In this document: piece by piece, positions 42,036-51,441 of the stretch
Position numbering within the stretch: position 1 is the first letter of the stretch
How the letters are laid out: every line of letters begins with the position of its first letter
From: Hymenobacter glacieicola
GTDB taxonomy: Bacteria; Bacteroidota; Bacteroidia; Cytophagales; Hymenobacteraceae
Reading direction: 5' to 3'
Length of the DNA stretch: 64,000 bases
NCBI RefSeq assembly: GCF_014640315.1
Contig: NZ_BMGS01000003.1
Span: 248,001 to 312,000 of the forward strand
Translations under genes and position numbers: made by a program
The notes under the pieces: generated by a model
Databases searched by the model: none
Seen by the model: the letters and a program-made list of their open reading frames with translations, nothing else
Told to the model about the DNA's origin: nothing

Positions 42036-43304
42036 TTACTTGTTCGAGCCAGCGTTGATCATGGCGCACCGGAAACCGATGGTAGCCGTGGCGGAATCTT
42101 CCGCCATGAAACGACGCGTACCGGGCGAGAGCCAGTAGGCTACATCGCGCCACGAACCGCCTTTGTACACGCGCACGTGGTCGTCGATGAGAGACTGGTA
42201 ACCCTTTTTGTCGTACTTCTCCGAAGGGTCCAGGAAGCCGTTGCGGCGGAAGGGGTTCAGATCTTCCACGTCCTCGTAGGAAAGCGGACGGTAGATGTCC
42301 TGCACCCACTCGTTTACGTTGCCCGACATGTTGTACAGGCCGTAGTCGTTGGGCGGGTAGTTATAGATGTACTCCGTAATCATGGCGCCATCGTTGAGCG
42401 AGCCGGCAATACCGGCGTAGTCACCGCGGCCCCGCTTGAAGTTGGCCAGGAACTGACCCATGCCTTTGCCGTATGGGTTCCGCACCTGACGGCCATCCCA
42501 GGGGTAGATGCGCTTGTTTTCCTGGTTTTCGTTGCCCGTTTCCTGGGTACCGATAAGGGCCTGCGCGGCGTATTCCCACTCAGCCTCGGTGGGCAGACGG
42601 TAGTTCGGCAGGGTGTTACCGTTTTCGATGGCAATTTTGGTTTTGCCGCCGTCCTCGGAAGTGCCTTCGGCGGCGTCGCCGGCGTCACCACCTTTCTTTT
42701 TCTTACGACCGAACAACCCGCCGCCTTTGCTGCTGCCGGAGTCGCCTTCGTCGCCTTCACCCGCCAACCGCTCGTTCACTTTCGCCGTGCGCCAAGTGCA
42801 GTAGTCGTTGGCCTGCAGCCAGCTTACGCCTACTACCGGGAAGTAGCGGAAGCCGGGGTAGCGCAGGTAGTAGTCCACGTAGGGGTCGTTGAACGACAGC
42901 TCGCGGGCCCACACCGTGGTGTCGGGCAAGGCCGACTGATAGAACTCCTCAGCTGAGTCTTTGCGCACGAAGTGCAGGTATTCCAACCAGTGAATGTTGG
43001 CCACTTCGGCCTCGTCCATGTAGAAGGAAGCCAGAGTCACGGTCCGCTCGATGTTGTCGTGGGTCATGGCCACATCCTCTTCGGCGGAGCCCAACACAGT
43101 ACGACCACCTTCGATGAATACCAGACCGGGACCTTCCGGGATGCCCTGGTAATCAGACACTCTCATGCCCTCCTCGGTGTTGTACTCAATGCCCGTGGTA
43201 GAGCTGTACTTACCGGGTTTGGTGGCGGTGGGAGGCCCACCTTTACAGGCGGCCAGCGCGCAGGCTCCCACTACAGCAAAGCGCAGGTACTTGGAAAAAT
43301 TCAT
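42036..43304 (-). CDS. gldJ: Gliding motility lipoprotein GldJ
   Basis: A 422-residue lipoprotein (lipobox LAAC) with a formylglycine-generating-enzyme-like (SUMF1/FGE) domain that is thought to be non-enzymatic in Gld proteins. GldJ-type landmarks are GPGLVFIEGGRTVLGSAEEDV, HDNIERTVTLASFYMDEAEVANIHW, FPVVGVSWLQANDYCTWRTAKVNERL, YRLPTEAEWEYAA, NYPPNDYGLYNMSGNVNEWVQD and VYKGGSWRD. GldJ stabilises GldK and is needed for gliding and type IX secretion. A basic and acidic insert (about 215-245, with FGRKKKKGG) interrupts the FGE domain. A PorP/SprF gene lies upstream. Confidence 0.93.
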   Translation of the reverse strand: MNFSKYLRFAVVGACALAACKGGPPTATKPGKYSSTTGIEYNTEEGMRVSDYQGIPEGPGLVFIEGGRTVLGSAEEDVAMTHDNIERTVTLASFYMDEAEVANIHWLEYLHFVRKDSAEEFYQSALPDTTVWARELSFNDPYVDYYLRYPGFRYFPVVGVSWLQANDYCTWRTAKVNERLAGEGDEGDSGSSKGGGLFGRKKKKGGDAGDAAEGTSEDGGKTKIAIENGNTLPNYRLPTEAEWEYAAQALIGTQETGNENQENKRIYPWDGRQVRNPYGKGMGQFLANFKRGRGDYAGIAGSLNDGAMITEYIYNYPPNDYGLYNMSGNVNEWVQDIYRPLSYEDVEDLNPFRRNGFLDPSEKYDKKGYQSLIDDHVRVYKGGSWRDVAYWLSPGTRRFMAEDSATATIGFRCAMINAGSNK

Positions 43305-43372
43305 GATCAAGTTGAAACTACCTGTGAGAAAAGCGTTTAGACAAGGCAAGTCGGCTGCAATAATACAAAAAA

Positions 43373-44398
43373 TCAAAAGGCGGGGCAAGGAATTGACGGG
43401 TAATTCCGTCGTTTCAGCCGGCGCCAAGCGGCTTCCAGCGAATCAAACTCCCGAAGGGCCAGAGAAATTTCATGGGCGCCACCTAAATCACGGCTGAACT
43501 GACTGAGGCTCACATCGTAGCTATAACCGAGCCGAAAACTTCCCACTGCTACCCCCGCTACCGCCGTCAGGACCTGCTGGGGCTTGGGTGCCCCGGGCAG
43601 CGGCACCCCGCGGTACACGGCCCCCAGAGTGAGGGGCGTCGCGGTAAAATACAGTCCAGCCTCGGCTCGCTGGGAGCCACCCTGCCGGGCATAGCTCACG
43701 GTGGGCGAGAGGCTGACTTCCTTATTTTCTCCTTTAATAGTAGTGCGCACAAAATACTGCTTGTAGCCCGCCTGCAGGTTAAGCCGCAGGGGCAGCGTCG
43801 TTTGGGTGACAAACGCCAGGTCCGGCTGGTTCAGGTGGTGAGCTGCCGCGCCCAGCCAGAACCGGTTGGTGTAGAGCAGCCCGCCCACGCTGGCAGTAAC
43901 GTAGTGAACCGGCTTATAGTCTGCTACTTCCAAACTAAAATCGCGCGTTACACCTTCATCCGACAGCTGGTCGCCAAACACCAGGTTGCCGTAGCTGACC
44001 CGCTGCAACCCGTAGCTGACCGAAGCGCCGCCACTGAGGCTGAGCTGCTCATTCAGGCGCAGGTGATGGGCATACACGCCGCCGGCCTGAAATCGGGTGT
44101 AGCCGATGCCCCCGGTACGGTCGTAGTTGACCAGCAAACCGGCCGCACTCCGCTGGTTCTGGAAGCGGTAGTCGGCCGCCAGCTGGCTGCTTTGGAAGGT
44201 GCCGGCCAGGGTCGGGAACTGGTTGCGGTAGCTAAGCGTGAGGCTGTAATCATCGAGCAGGCCGGCGTAGGCCGGGTTAAGCTGCATCCGGTTGGCGTAG
44301 GGCTGGGCAAAATACAAGTCCTGGGCCTGCGCCGTGAGGCAAGCGCCGAGCACCAATCCGGTAGCCAAAGCGCACCGCCTCACCGGGGCGCGCTGCAT
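43373..44398 (-). CDS. PorP/SprF family type IX secretion system outer-membrane protein
   Basis: A 341-residue outer-membrane beta-barrel protein. The signal peptide ends QAQ, and the mature start DLYFAQPYANRMQLNPAYAGLLDDYSLTLSYRNQFP is the PorP/SprF signature (F/YSQ..... LNPAxAG ... YRNQWP). The alternating strand pattern continues to the end. In the T9SS, PorP/SprF proteins work with PorK/GldK-associated PorE or anchor cell-surface adhesins. Start ATG 44398 gives a normal signal peptide; ATG 44431 is possible. It precedes gldJ by 69 bases, so they likely form one unit. Confidence 0.92.
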   Translation of the reverse strand: MQRAPVRRCALATGLVLGACLTAQAQDLYFAQPYANRMQLNPAYAGLLDDYSLTLSYRNQFPTLAGTFQSSQLAADYRFQNQRSAAGLLVNYDRTGGIGYTRFQAGGVYAHHLRLNEQLSLSGGASVSYGLQRVSYGNLVFGDQLSDEGVTRDFSLEVADYKPVHYVTASVGGLLYTNRFWLGAAAHHLNQPDLAFVTQTTLPLRLNLQAGYKQYFVRTTIKGENKEVSLSPTVSYARQGGSQRAEAGLYFTATPLTLGAVYRGVPLPGAPKPQQVLTAVAGVAVGSFRLGYSYDVSLSQFSRDLGGAHEISLALREFDSLEAAWRRLKRRNYPSIPCPAF

Positions 44399-44608
44399 AG
44401 TAGCCAAGTACGACGGGCGGAGCATGCTCATAAGTATGATGCCTAACGGTGAGAAACAGGCTTTTGGTACGCGTTGGGCGCTGACTACGGGCCTAAAATG
44501 GGATTTTCTTTCCTGACTTCTGGCACCAACGCGACGGACCACGGCGTTACCAAACTTAACCTCAGCGTTTTTTTAGGGCCTCTTCCCGCGGCCGGCGGGG
44601 TTTCGCAC

Positions 44609-44616
44609 TACTTTTG
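44609..44616 (+). promoter_or_regulatory. -7 promoter box TACTTTTG
   Basis: Exact match to TAnnTTTG, 69 bases upstream of the AsmA-family start codon at 44686. Confidence 0.5.
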
Positions 44617-44685
44617 CCTACTTCGTGCTGATTGGATTTTGGGGCCGCCAGCCCTTTTCGTCGCTTCTCTTTTTCCTCTACCGTT

Positions 44686-47600
44686 ATGCGCAAATTCTTT
44701 GTCGGGCTGCTGGTATTTTTGGTGGTGCTGATAGCCGGCCTGGCCCTGGCCCCGCTCCTGTTTAAGGATAGAATAAAAGCGGCCTTCGACCAGCAGCTGG
44801 CCCAGCGGGTGAAGGCCACCGTGCTCTACGACCCGGCCAACGTGGACGTGACCCTGCTCAGCTCCTTCCCCGACCTATCGTTGCGCCTGGACCAGCTGCG
44901 CGTCATCGGCCAGGATTCCTTTGCCCGCGATACGCTGGCCTACCTGCCCCAAGTGCGGGTAGGGCTGGATTTGATGAGCGTTATCGGGGGTAGCCAGATC
45001 AAAATCAAGAACGTGACCCTGGAGCTGCCCGACCTGAGTTTGCGGGTGCTCAAGAGCGGCCGCGCCAACTGGGACGTGTACGTGTCAGACTCGGCGGCGG
45101 CCTCCAAAGGCCAGGACACGACGGCCGTAAGCCTGGCCATTCACGGTTGGCAGATCAATAACGGCCGCCTGCGCTACGAGGACCTGACGATTCCGTTCGG
45201 GATGCAGCTGCGGGGCGTGAACCACTCCGGCTCCGGCGACTTCGAGCAGAACGTGTTTGACATGGTGAGCCAGACGACGGCCGAAAGCTTCTCCATGCAG
45301 TACGACGGCACTGAGTACGTGACCAACAAAAAGCTGGACGCCGACGTGACCCTGGCCATGAACCTGGAAAAGATGCTGTTCACCTTTAAAGACAACCAGG
45401 TGAAGCTGAACGACTTTCCGGCCTCGTTCCAGGGTACCATTGGCCTGCCCAACGATACGGACATCACCTATGATTTGACCTTCAAAGCCCTCGAAACCGA
45501 CTTTAAAAACATTCTGAGTTTGGTGCCCGGCGCCTACACGGCCCAGTTCAAGGACATAGAGGCCACGGGCAAGGTAGCGTTTGACGGCTACTTCAAGGGC
45601 GTGCAGAACGAGGTGAAGATGCCCGGCTACGGCCTGAACCTGCAAGTGAAAGAGGGCAGCTTCCACTACCCCCAGCTGCCCCAGCGGGCCCGCAACATCA
45701 ACGTGGACATGGTGGTGGACAACCCCTCGGGCTTCACGAACAACGTGAAAGTGAACGTAAAGCAGTTTCACCTGGACCTGGGTAGCAACCCGATTGACGG
45801 CAACGTGGCCATCGACGGGCTGGAGCCCATGAAGGTGGACGGCCGCGTGAAGGCCAACGTGGACCTGGCCGAAATGATGAAGGTGTACCCGGTGCAGGAC
45901 CTCTTGCTGCGGGGCAAGCTGTTTGTTGATGGTACGGCCCGCGGCATCTACTCCCAAACCCAGATGCCGGTAGTACAGGCCAAGATGAACCTGACCAACG
46001 GCTACGTCAAGAGCAAGCAGTTTCCGGCCCCCATCGAAAACCTGACCCTCACCGGCACCGTCACGAACCCCACCGGCCAGCTCAACGACACCCACGTGGA
46101 CATTCCGCAGTTCCGGATGCTGCTGGACGGGGAGCCGCTGCAGGGCCGCGTGGCTACCCAAGGCGTGGACAAGCTGCGCTTTGATACCGACGTGCATGGC
46201 GTGGTGGACCTGACCAAGCTCACCAAAATCTTCCCGCTCCAGGGCATGACCGTGACGGGCCGCCTCAGCGGCAACGTGGCGGCCAAAGGCAACATGGCCG
46301 ACATTGAGGCCGGCCGCTACCAGACGGTCGTGGCCTCGGGCACGGTTAACGCCCAGAACATCACCTACAAGAGCACCGACCTCCCCCAGGGCATGAAGGT
46401 AAACCGGGCCACGGCTACCTTCAACAACGACAAGATTGTGCTGCAGAACATGGCCGGCTCGGTGGGCTCCTCCGACATTGCCGCCGCGGGCACCATCAGC
46501 AACTACATGGGCTACCTGTTCGTGCCCGGCCAGCCCCTGCGCGGCAACCTGACGGTCAGCAGCAACCGCTTCAACGTGAACGAGTGGATGGTAGACGAGG
46601 TATCAGCCAAGCCCACGGTAGCGGCTACCGGCCCGGCGCCGGCCAAGGCCGAAGGCGTGCTGCAGATTCCGAAGGAGTTTGACCTGGTGCTCAACACCAC
46701 CGTGCAGCAGGTAGTGTATGACAACCTCAAGCTCGACAACGTGAAAGGCATTGTAACGGTGCGCGACCAAGCGGCCATCCTCAACGGCCTGACATTTAAT
46801 ACCTTGGGTGGCGCCTTTGCGACCAGCGGCAGCTACAGCAGCAAGGACCTGGCCCATCCCAAGTTTAACCTGGGTCTGAACATCAAGAACCTGAACTTCC
46901 AGAACGCCTTCAAGGCCTTTAACTCGGTGAAGGCCATGGTGCCGCTGGCCAGCAGCCTGGAGGGCGTGTTTTCCACCAACTTCAACGTGAGTGGGGAAAT
47001 GGGTCCCGACATGATGCCCAGGTACAGCACGCTCACGGGCAAGGGCCTGTTTGAAGTAGTGCGCGCCGCCGTGGCCAACTCCTCGGTACTGGATAAAATC
47101 AGCAGCCTGACTCAGTTTCAGGAATTGAAGAAGTTTGCGGTGGACAACAAGGACGTAGCGGCCGAAATCATCAACGGCAACTTTGTGGTAAAGCCCTTCG
47201 ACCTGACCGTGGGCCAGATCAAGATGACGGTGGGCGGCTCGAACAACATCAGCAGCGGCGGCCTGGAGTACGTCACGGCCCTGAACGTGCCCACCGGCAA
47301 ACTCGGCAACCAGCTCAACTCCCAGCTCACCCGCCTTACCGGCGTTTCCAACCTGCAGGGCACCGACCGGGTAACGCTGGGCCTAAATATAGGCGGCACC
47401 GTCACGAATCCGCAGGTAAAGCTAACTACGGGCAGCGTAAAGGCCCAGGCCAAAGACCTGGTTAGCAACATTGTGCAAGCCAAAGTAGACGACGCCAAGC
47501 TGAAGATGCAGGCCCAGGTCAAGGTAGCCCAGGACAGCTTGCAGCGGGAGTTGCAGCGCAAGCAGCAGGAGTTCACTCAGAAGGCCCAGCTGGAACTAGA

Positions 47601-47760
47601 GAAAAAGCGCCTCGAAGCCCAGGCCAAGCTCCAGGACAAAGCCAAGCAAGGCCTGAACAACATCCTTTTCGGTAAGCCCAAGCCCCAGCCGGCCAAGCCT
47701 GCCGAGCAGCCCAAACCCGCCGAACCAGTGCCGGCCGATACAGCTAAAGCCAGTGACTAA
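44686..47760 (+). CDS. AsmA family protein
   Basis: A 1024-residue protein with one N-terminal membrane helix (KFFVGLLVFLVVLIAGLALAPLLF) and a very long repetitive beta-groove body typical of AsmA/TamB-like bridging lipid transporters. The AsmA N-domain reads VLYDPANVDVTLLSSFPDLSLRLDQLRVIG, and the AsmA_2-like region includes LKKFAVDNKDVAAEIINGNFVVKPFDLTVGQIKMTVGGSN and LPTGKLGNQL-type sequence. The last 120 residues form a charged coiled coil and a Pro/Lys-rich tail. Such proteins sit in the inner membrane, span the periplasm and are thought to move phospholipids to the outer membrane. It is a monocistronic gene closed by a strong terminator. Confidence 0.92.
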   Translation: MRKFFVGLLVFLVVLIAGLALAPLLFKDRIKAAFDQQLAQRVKATVLYDPANVDVTLLSSFPDLSLRLDQLRVIGQDSFARDTLAYLPQVRVGLDLMSVIGGSQIKIKNVTLELPDLSLRVLKSGRANWDVYVSDSAAASKGQDTTAVSLAIHGWQINNGRLRYEDLTIPFGMQLRGVNHSGSGDFEQNVFDMVSQTTAESFSMQYDGTEYVTNKKLDADVTLAMNLEKMLFTFKDNQVKLNDFPASFQGTIGLPNDTDITYDLTFKALETDFKNILSLVPGAYTAQFKDIEATGKVAFDGYFKGVQNEVKMPGYGLNLQVKEGSFHYPQLPQRARNINVDMVVDNPSGFTNNVKVNVKQFHLDLGSNPIDGNVAIDGLEPMKVDGRVKANVDLAEMMKVYPVQDLLLRGKLFVDGTARGIYSQTQMPVVQAKMNLTNGYVKSKQFPAPIENLTLTGTVTNPTGQLNDTHVDIPQFRMLLDGEPLQGRVATQGVDKLRFDTDVHGVVDLTKLTKIFPLQGMTVTGRLSGNVAAKGNMADIEAGRYQTVVASGTVNAQNITYKSTDLPQGMKVNRATATFNNDKIVLQNMAGSVGSSDIAAAGTISNYMGYLFVPGQPLRGNLTVSSNRFNVNEWMVDEVSAKPTVAATGPAPAKAEGVLQIPKEFDLVLNTTVQQVVYDNLKLDNVKGIVTVRDQAAILNGLTFNTLGGAFATSGSYSSKDLAHPKFNLGLNIKNLNFQNAFKAFNSVKAMVPLASSLEGVFSTNFNVSGEMGPDMMPRYSTLTGKGLFEVVRAAVANSSVLDKISSLTQFQELKKFAVDNKDVAAEIINGNFVVKPFDLTVGQIKMTVGGSNNISSGGLEYVTALNVPTGKLGNQLNSQLTRLTGVSNLQGTDRVTLGLNIGGTVTNPQVKLTTGSVKAQAKDLVSNIVQAKVDDAKLKMQAQVKVAQDSLQRELQRKQQEFTQKAQLELEKKRLEAQAKLQDKAKQGLNNILFGKPKPQPAKPAEQPKPAEPVPADTAKASD

Positions 47761-47781
47761 GCTGAGCCGACCACCTACCTT

Positions 47782-47824
47782 ACCGAAGCCTGCTCCACTT
47801 GGTGGGGCAGGCTTCGGTTGTTTT
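47782..47824 (+). terminator. Terminator of the AsmA gene
   Basis: ACCGAAGCCTGC-TCCAC (47782-47798) pairs with GTGGG-GCAGGCTTCGGT (47802-47818), one wobble, followed by TGTTTT. Confidence 0.9.
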
Positions 47825-48013
47825 AGTAGAGTATAGAAGGTCAGCCGCAAACGCCAGGCAGCGCTTACAGGGCCTTTTAGCACAAATTTCAGATTGTAGA
47901 ACTTATTTTATTCGAGCAAAGGCAAAAGTTGGCTAACTTCTTGCCCGAACGCCGCCGTCAGGGCTACGTAGTAGGCTGACTTTCCTGTTTTTGTTTCCCA
48001 CAACCACTCATTT

Positions 48014-48862
48014 ATGCAACTCGCTCGTTTACTACCCCTTGCCCTGCTGGCACCCTTGGCCCTGGCCAGCTGCAGCAACGACAACGACTCTTCGGACTCC
48101 GCTAACGCGGCCAAGCTGGAAGTGCGGCTGATGGACGCCCCCGGCGACTTCCGCACCGTAGTGCTGGACGTGCAGAAAATTGAGGTTCACCTGAAGGAGG
48201 AGAAAGACCCAGCCGTATATCAGCTGCTACCCTTCAAAGCCCAGACGATTAACGTGCTGGACTACGTAAACGGGAAGTCGGCTCTGCTGGTCAGTACTGA
48301 TTTCACCCCCGGCGACTTGTCGGAAATCCGGCTGCTGCTTGGCCCCGACAGCTACGTGATTGGCCGCGACGGGCAGCGCTACGACTTGAAAACGCCCAGC
48401 GGCCAGACGTCCGGGGTGAAGCTCAAGCTGGATAAAGCCTCCCTGCAGGCCCGCCAGACCTTCCAGCTCCTCTTGGATTTCGACGTGGCCAAGTCCATTG
48501 TGGAGCGCGGCAACTGGAAGCCCGGCAACGACAAAAAGGAGCGTTACCTGCTGAAGCCCGTGATTCGGGTAGTGGCTCAGGACATTGCGGGCGGCTTGCG
48601 CGGCACCGTAACGCCCGCCGCGGCCCTGCCCCAAGTACTGGCTATTCGTTCGTCCATCACCGTGCCCGATACGTTCAGCACGGCCGCCGATGCCTCCGGT
48701 GCATTTCAGCTCAGCGGCATTCCGGCGGGCACGTACCGGGTGGAGTTTTTCCCGACAACTACTGCGCCTACCGGCCAGCCAGCCTACCGCGTGATTACCC
48801 GCACGGGCATCACTGTTACCAACAACCAGGTAAGCGAGCTGGGCCAGACCACGCTCAACTAA
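48014..48862 (+). CDS. DUF4382 domain-containing lipoprotein
   Basis: A 282-residue lipoprotein (lipobox LASC). The DUF4382 domain is recognised by LEVRLMDAPGDFRTVVLDVQKIEVHL, TINVLDYVNGKSALLVSTDFTPGDLSEIRLLLG and LLLDFDVAKSIV. A C-terminal Ig-like/carboxypeptidase-regulatory-like domain follows (GLRGTVTPAAALPQVLAI ... DASGAFQLSGIPAGTYRVEF). Likely an outer-membrane-attached binding protein; ligand unknown. It is closed by a perfect terminator. Confidence 0.9.
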   Translation: MQLARLLPLALLAPLALASCSNDNDSSDSANAAKLEVRLMDAPGDFRTVVLDVQKIEVHLKEEKDPAVYQLLPFKAQTINVLDYVNGKSALLVSTDFTPGDLSEIRLLLGPDSYVIGRDGQRYDLKTPSGQTSGVKLKLDKASLQARQTFQLLLDFDVAKSIVERGNWKPGNDKKERYLLKPVIRVVAQDIAGGLRGTVTPAAALPQVLAIRSSITVPDTFSTAADASGAFQLSGIPAGTYRVEFFPTTTAPTGQPAYRVITRTGITVTNNQVSELGQTTLN

Positions 48863-48887
48863 GTTGACCTGACAGCACTACCACCCT

Positions 48888-48922
48888 AAAAAAGCCCTGA
48901 CTGCTTAGTCAGGGCTTTTTTT
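48888..48922. terminator. Strong terminator after the DUF4382 gene
   Basis: AGCCCTGACT / AGTCAGGGCT around GCTT, with A tract before and seven T after. Confidence 0.93.
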
Positions 48923-49127
48923 AATGCGGGTCAGTGTTCACAACTTCACGCAGGCAGCCCCGTGGGAGACTCCACCCAAGCTACTTGTGGCGGAGGAAGT
49001 GACGCTGTGCCGCCGAGCTCCGGTTTTCGCCTAGATGTGCTGCTGCTCCCAGGCCGGTGCGCTAAGGCACCAAGTAAGCCTCCGGAAGCTGGAATACCAG
49101 ATACACCAACCAGGTAGCTCCGCCAGA

Positions 49128-49751
49128 TTACTCCAGCCCCTGTACCAGCTGAAGCAGCTCCTGCTGCGTGTGCTGAGTTTTATCCTTGGCGTACCAGCCG
49201 TGCAGCTTTTCGGCAAACTCCTCGTGGGTAGCGCCGGCCGCTTTCATTGTCTGAAACAGCTCCTGCGCCGCCGCCGGTCGGGGTCCCCACTGGGCCACCT
49301 CGTGCAGGGTGTCAGCCCGCAGCACAATCAGCTTGGGAATGGAGCGGCCCCCGTTGGTCAGGTACTGGTCCATGAGGTCCAGGTTTTCGTCGCGCAGCAG
49401 GTAGTGGGTAGTGATGCGGCCCTGGCTGGCCTGGGCTATCTTTTCCAGCACAGGCACAATCTGGGCCGCGTCGCCGCACCAGCCTTCGGTCAGGACCAGC
49501 CACACGTAGCGCTGCTGCAACCCCTGAATGGCGGCAAGCAGCTCGGGTTGTACTTGCGCCTGCTTGTCGAGGCGCTCCATGCGTTGGATGTTAAGCTGGG
49601 CGTACGCAGTCAGGGCCTCCGACTGGGTAGTGCCGGTGGTTTTGCCTTCCGCCATCAGCGTGGTAATCAGCTGTCGGTAAGCACTATAAGAGTAAGCGCG
49701 AGCCAGCTGTTCGGGGCTCAGCACTGGCGAAGAGGAGGCGGAAGTTGTCAT
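49128..49751 (-). CDS. Thioredoxin-like protein (Thioredoxin_9 type)
   Basis: A 207-residue cytoplasmic protein with a helical N-terminal part and a thioredoxin fold. The active-site position reads LTEGWCGDAAQIVPVLEKIA, i.e. WCGDA with a single cysteine instead of CxxC. The later cis-Pro region is GGRSIPKLIVL. This WCGD form is characteristic of the Thioredoxin_9 group and is not a mutation unique to this gene. A dithiol exchange role is therefore doubtful. Start ATG 49751 fits homologs. It follows a DinB gene on the same strand, separated by a terminator-like hairpin. Confidence 0.88.
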   Translation of the reverse strand: MTTSASSSPVLSPEQLARAYSYSAYRQLITTLMAEGKTTGTTQSEALTAYAQLNIQRMERLDKQAQVQPELLAAIQGLQQRYVWLVLTEGWCGDAAQIVPVLEKIAQASQGRITTHYLLRDENLDLMDQYLTNGGRSIPKLIVLRADTLHEVAQWGPRPAAAQELFQTMKAAGATHEEFAEKLHGWYAKDKTQHTQQELLQLVQGLE

Positions 49752-49791
49752 GGAAACTAAGGGGTAGGAAAGCAGATAGTAGTACAACGAA

Positions 49792-49832
49792 AAACCCTTC
49801 CGCACGGCCAATAACCGGCTGCGGAAGGGTTT
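49792..49832 (-). terminator. Hairpin after the DinB gene
   Basis: AAACCCTTCCGCA (49792-49804) pairs perfectly with 49820-49832; the minus strand then reads CGTTGTA, a weak T tract. Confidence 0.7.
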
Positions 49833-49854
49833 AACAAGCAGGCGCAAGAGGAAG

Positions 49855-50358
49855 TTACAAACTGGGCACATCGGCCGCCTGGGCCTTGGCCGACAGCTCG
49901 CGGCAGTAGGTAATGAAGTCGGTGTTAATGGGCTCCAGGCCGGCGGCGCGTAACTCCTTGGCTACTTGAGCGCGGTGATAGTTGCCGTGCACGGGCACGT
50001 GGGTCAGGATGTCGGAAACCTGGCTGGTGTAGCCTTCCCCAATGGAGTTGGTATAGGTAATGAGGCGCTGCATTTCCGCGTCATCGGCCTGAATGCCATA
50101 CTGATGGAAACGTTCGGAGGTTTGCTCGTGCCAGTGGTGTAGGGTAGCCAGGTCGTGCTCCTGCCACACTTTCACGGGGCTGGGCGTGTTGGTCATGCGG
50201 CCGAGCCAGATGGCCTGGGCGTTCAGCACGTGGCTGAACAAGCGCAAGGCGCCGGCGGGAATGGTCGCGCCTTCGGCCACGAGGCCGTCGAGGTGGCGCA
50301 GCAGGGTTTCATTGGCCCACACGGTGTAGGCGCCCAGCTTTTCAATAGTGTTAATCAT
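49855..50358 (-). CDS. DinB family protein
   Basis: A 167-residue four-helix-bundle protein of the DinB/YfiT superfamily. The metal-binding histidines are seen in LRLFSHVLNAQAIWLGRM and HVPVHGNYHRAQVAKELRAAG. Family members act as metal-dependent thiol transferases or damage-inducible proteins of unknown substrate. It begins INTIEKLGAYTVWANETLLRHL, a standard DinB N-terminus. Confidence 0.9.
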   Translation of the reverse strand: MINTIEKLGAYTVWANETLLRHLDGLVAEGATIPAGALRLFSHVLNAQAIWLGRMTNTPSPVKVWQEHDLATLHHWHEQTSERFHQYGIQADDAEMQRLITYTNSIGEGYTSQVSDILTHVPVHGNYHRAQVAKELRAAGLEPINTDFITYCRELSAKAQAADVPSL

Positions 50359-50456
50359 GGGTAAAAAAGAAGGTAATGGAGTAACGAGGTAAGGAAGTGA
50401 CGAGGTTAAGAAGTCTGATGCCTGGTCACCTCACCGCTTCCTTGCCTCTTGTACTT

Positions 50457-50924
50457 TTAGCGGGGGTCTTGCCACACCAGCCGCTCCTCGGTTCGGTTTT
50501 TCACAAAGTCGGGACACTTGCCGTCGCCTTTGCCCGTGAGGCCGCCGTCGGGGTGGCAGAGCAGCTTTCCATCGGCGGCGTAGAGGTTGGTGAACTGGTC
50601 GCAGCAGGGGCTGCTTTCGTAGTACACCGTGGCCCCGTCGAGCTGGTAGCTGTAAATGTGAATGGGCGGATTCTGCTTTTCGGCGTTGCTGTGCTGTTGA
50701 ATCCGGTCGGCCAGCCACTTCGGGCGCTTGGTGGCGTCAAACACGGCATCAGGGCGCGGCGTAGGCTCAATGGTGTTGGCGCTGGTAGGCGCGGGGGTCG
50801 ATACGCTGCCGGCCAGCCCGGTTTGGGGGGCGTCGGTGGGCGTGGTGACGGCCACATTGCGCTGGCAGCCCGCACTGTGGAGCAGAACGGCCAGGGTAGG
50901 AATCAGAAGCAGGGAAGAGCGCAT
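50457..50924 (-). CDS. Hypothetical lipoprotein (possibly DUF6970)
   Basis: A 155-residue lipoprotein (lipobox HSAGC). After a Thr/Pro-rich linker it has a small cysteine-containing domain: IYSYQLDGATVYYESSPCCDQFTNLYAADGKLLCHPDGGLTGKGDGKCPDF. The CCDQ and CHPDGGLTGKGDGKCP segments are distinctive, and I tentatively link them to DUF6970. The conserved cysteines suggest disulfides or metal binding in the envelope. Function unknown. Confidence 0.75.
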   Translation of the reverse strand: MRSSLLLIPTLAVLLHSAGCQRNVAVTTPTDAPQTGLAGSVSTPAPTSANTIEPTPRPDAVFDATKRPKWLADRIQQHSNAEKQNPPIHIYSYQLDGATVYYESSPCCDQFTNLYAADGKLLCHPDGGLTGKGDGKCPDFVKNRTEERLVWQDPR

Positions 50925-51033
50925 GAGCAAGGCAAGAGGTAGAACTTCCCCGCACCCGAGGGCTAAAGGGGCGGCAAATATGCACACAAAGCTTGGTTAC
51001 GCAGGCAACCGCCAGTGGTTCTACTCCCCTTGC

Positions 51034-51441
51034 TTACCGGCCGAACAAGGCCCAGACCCGCGGCCCGAAAATCAACAGCCCCACGGCCAGGGCGGCCAGA
51101 GCCATAACCAGCACGGCACCGGCGGCCACGTCCTTGGCCCGGCCGGCCAGCGGGTGGTAGTCCGGCGACACTAGGTTCACCACTGCTTCAATAGCCGTAT
51201 TCACCAGTTCAGCGCACCACACGGCGCCCACGGCTAGCGCCACGGCCGCCCACTCCCACCGTTCCAGCCCAAAGTACAGCCCCAGCCCAACGGTTACTAC
51301 CGTGGCCACGGCGTGAAACCACAGGTGCACCTCGGTTTGCAAGGCTGCCCACACGCCCCGGAAGGCATAGCCGAAGCTGGCGGCCCGCTGGCGCACTAGG
51401 GCCGGTAAACGGCGCGGAGGCTGGGGCGTGGGCTCAACCAC
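51034..51441 (-). CDS. Diacylglycerol kinase family protein
   Basis: A 135-residue membrane enzyme of the small prokaryotic DAG/undecaprenol kinase family. Three membrane helices are visible, with the active-site segments FGYAFRGVWAALQTEVHLWFH, AVWCAELVNTAIEAVVNLV (catalytic Glu) and RAKDVAAGAVLVMAL. It phosphorylates diacylglycerol or undecaprenol for lipid recycling. The start codon overlaps the GNAT gene end by eight bases, so the two are translationally coupled. Confidence 0.93.
   Translation of the reverse strand: MVEPTPQPPRRLPALVRQRAASFGYAFRGVWAALQTEVHLWFHAVATVVTVGLGLYFGLERWEWAAVALAVGAVWCAELVNTAIEAVVNLVSPDYHPLAGRAKDVAAGAVLVMALAALAVGLLIFGPRVWALFGR

Noticed and set aside
49128..49751. 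Loss of the second active-site cysteine in the thioredoxin-like protein
   Set aside because: WCGDA/S with one cysteine is the normal form in the Thioredoxin_9 group, so it is not a new feature.
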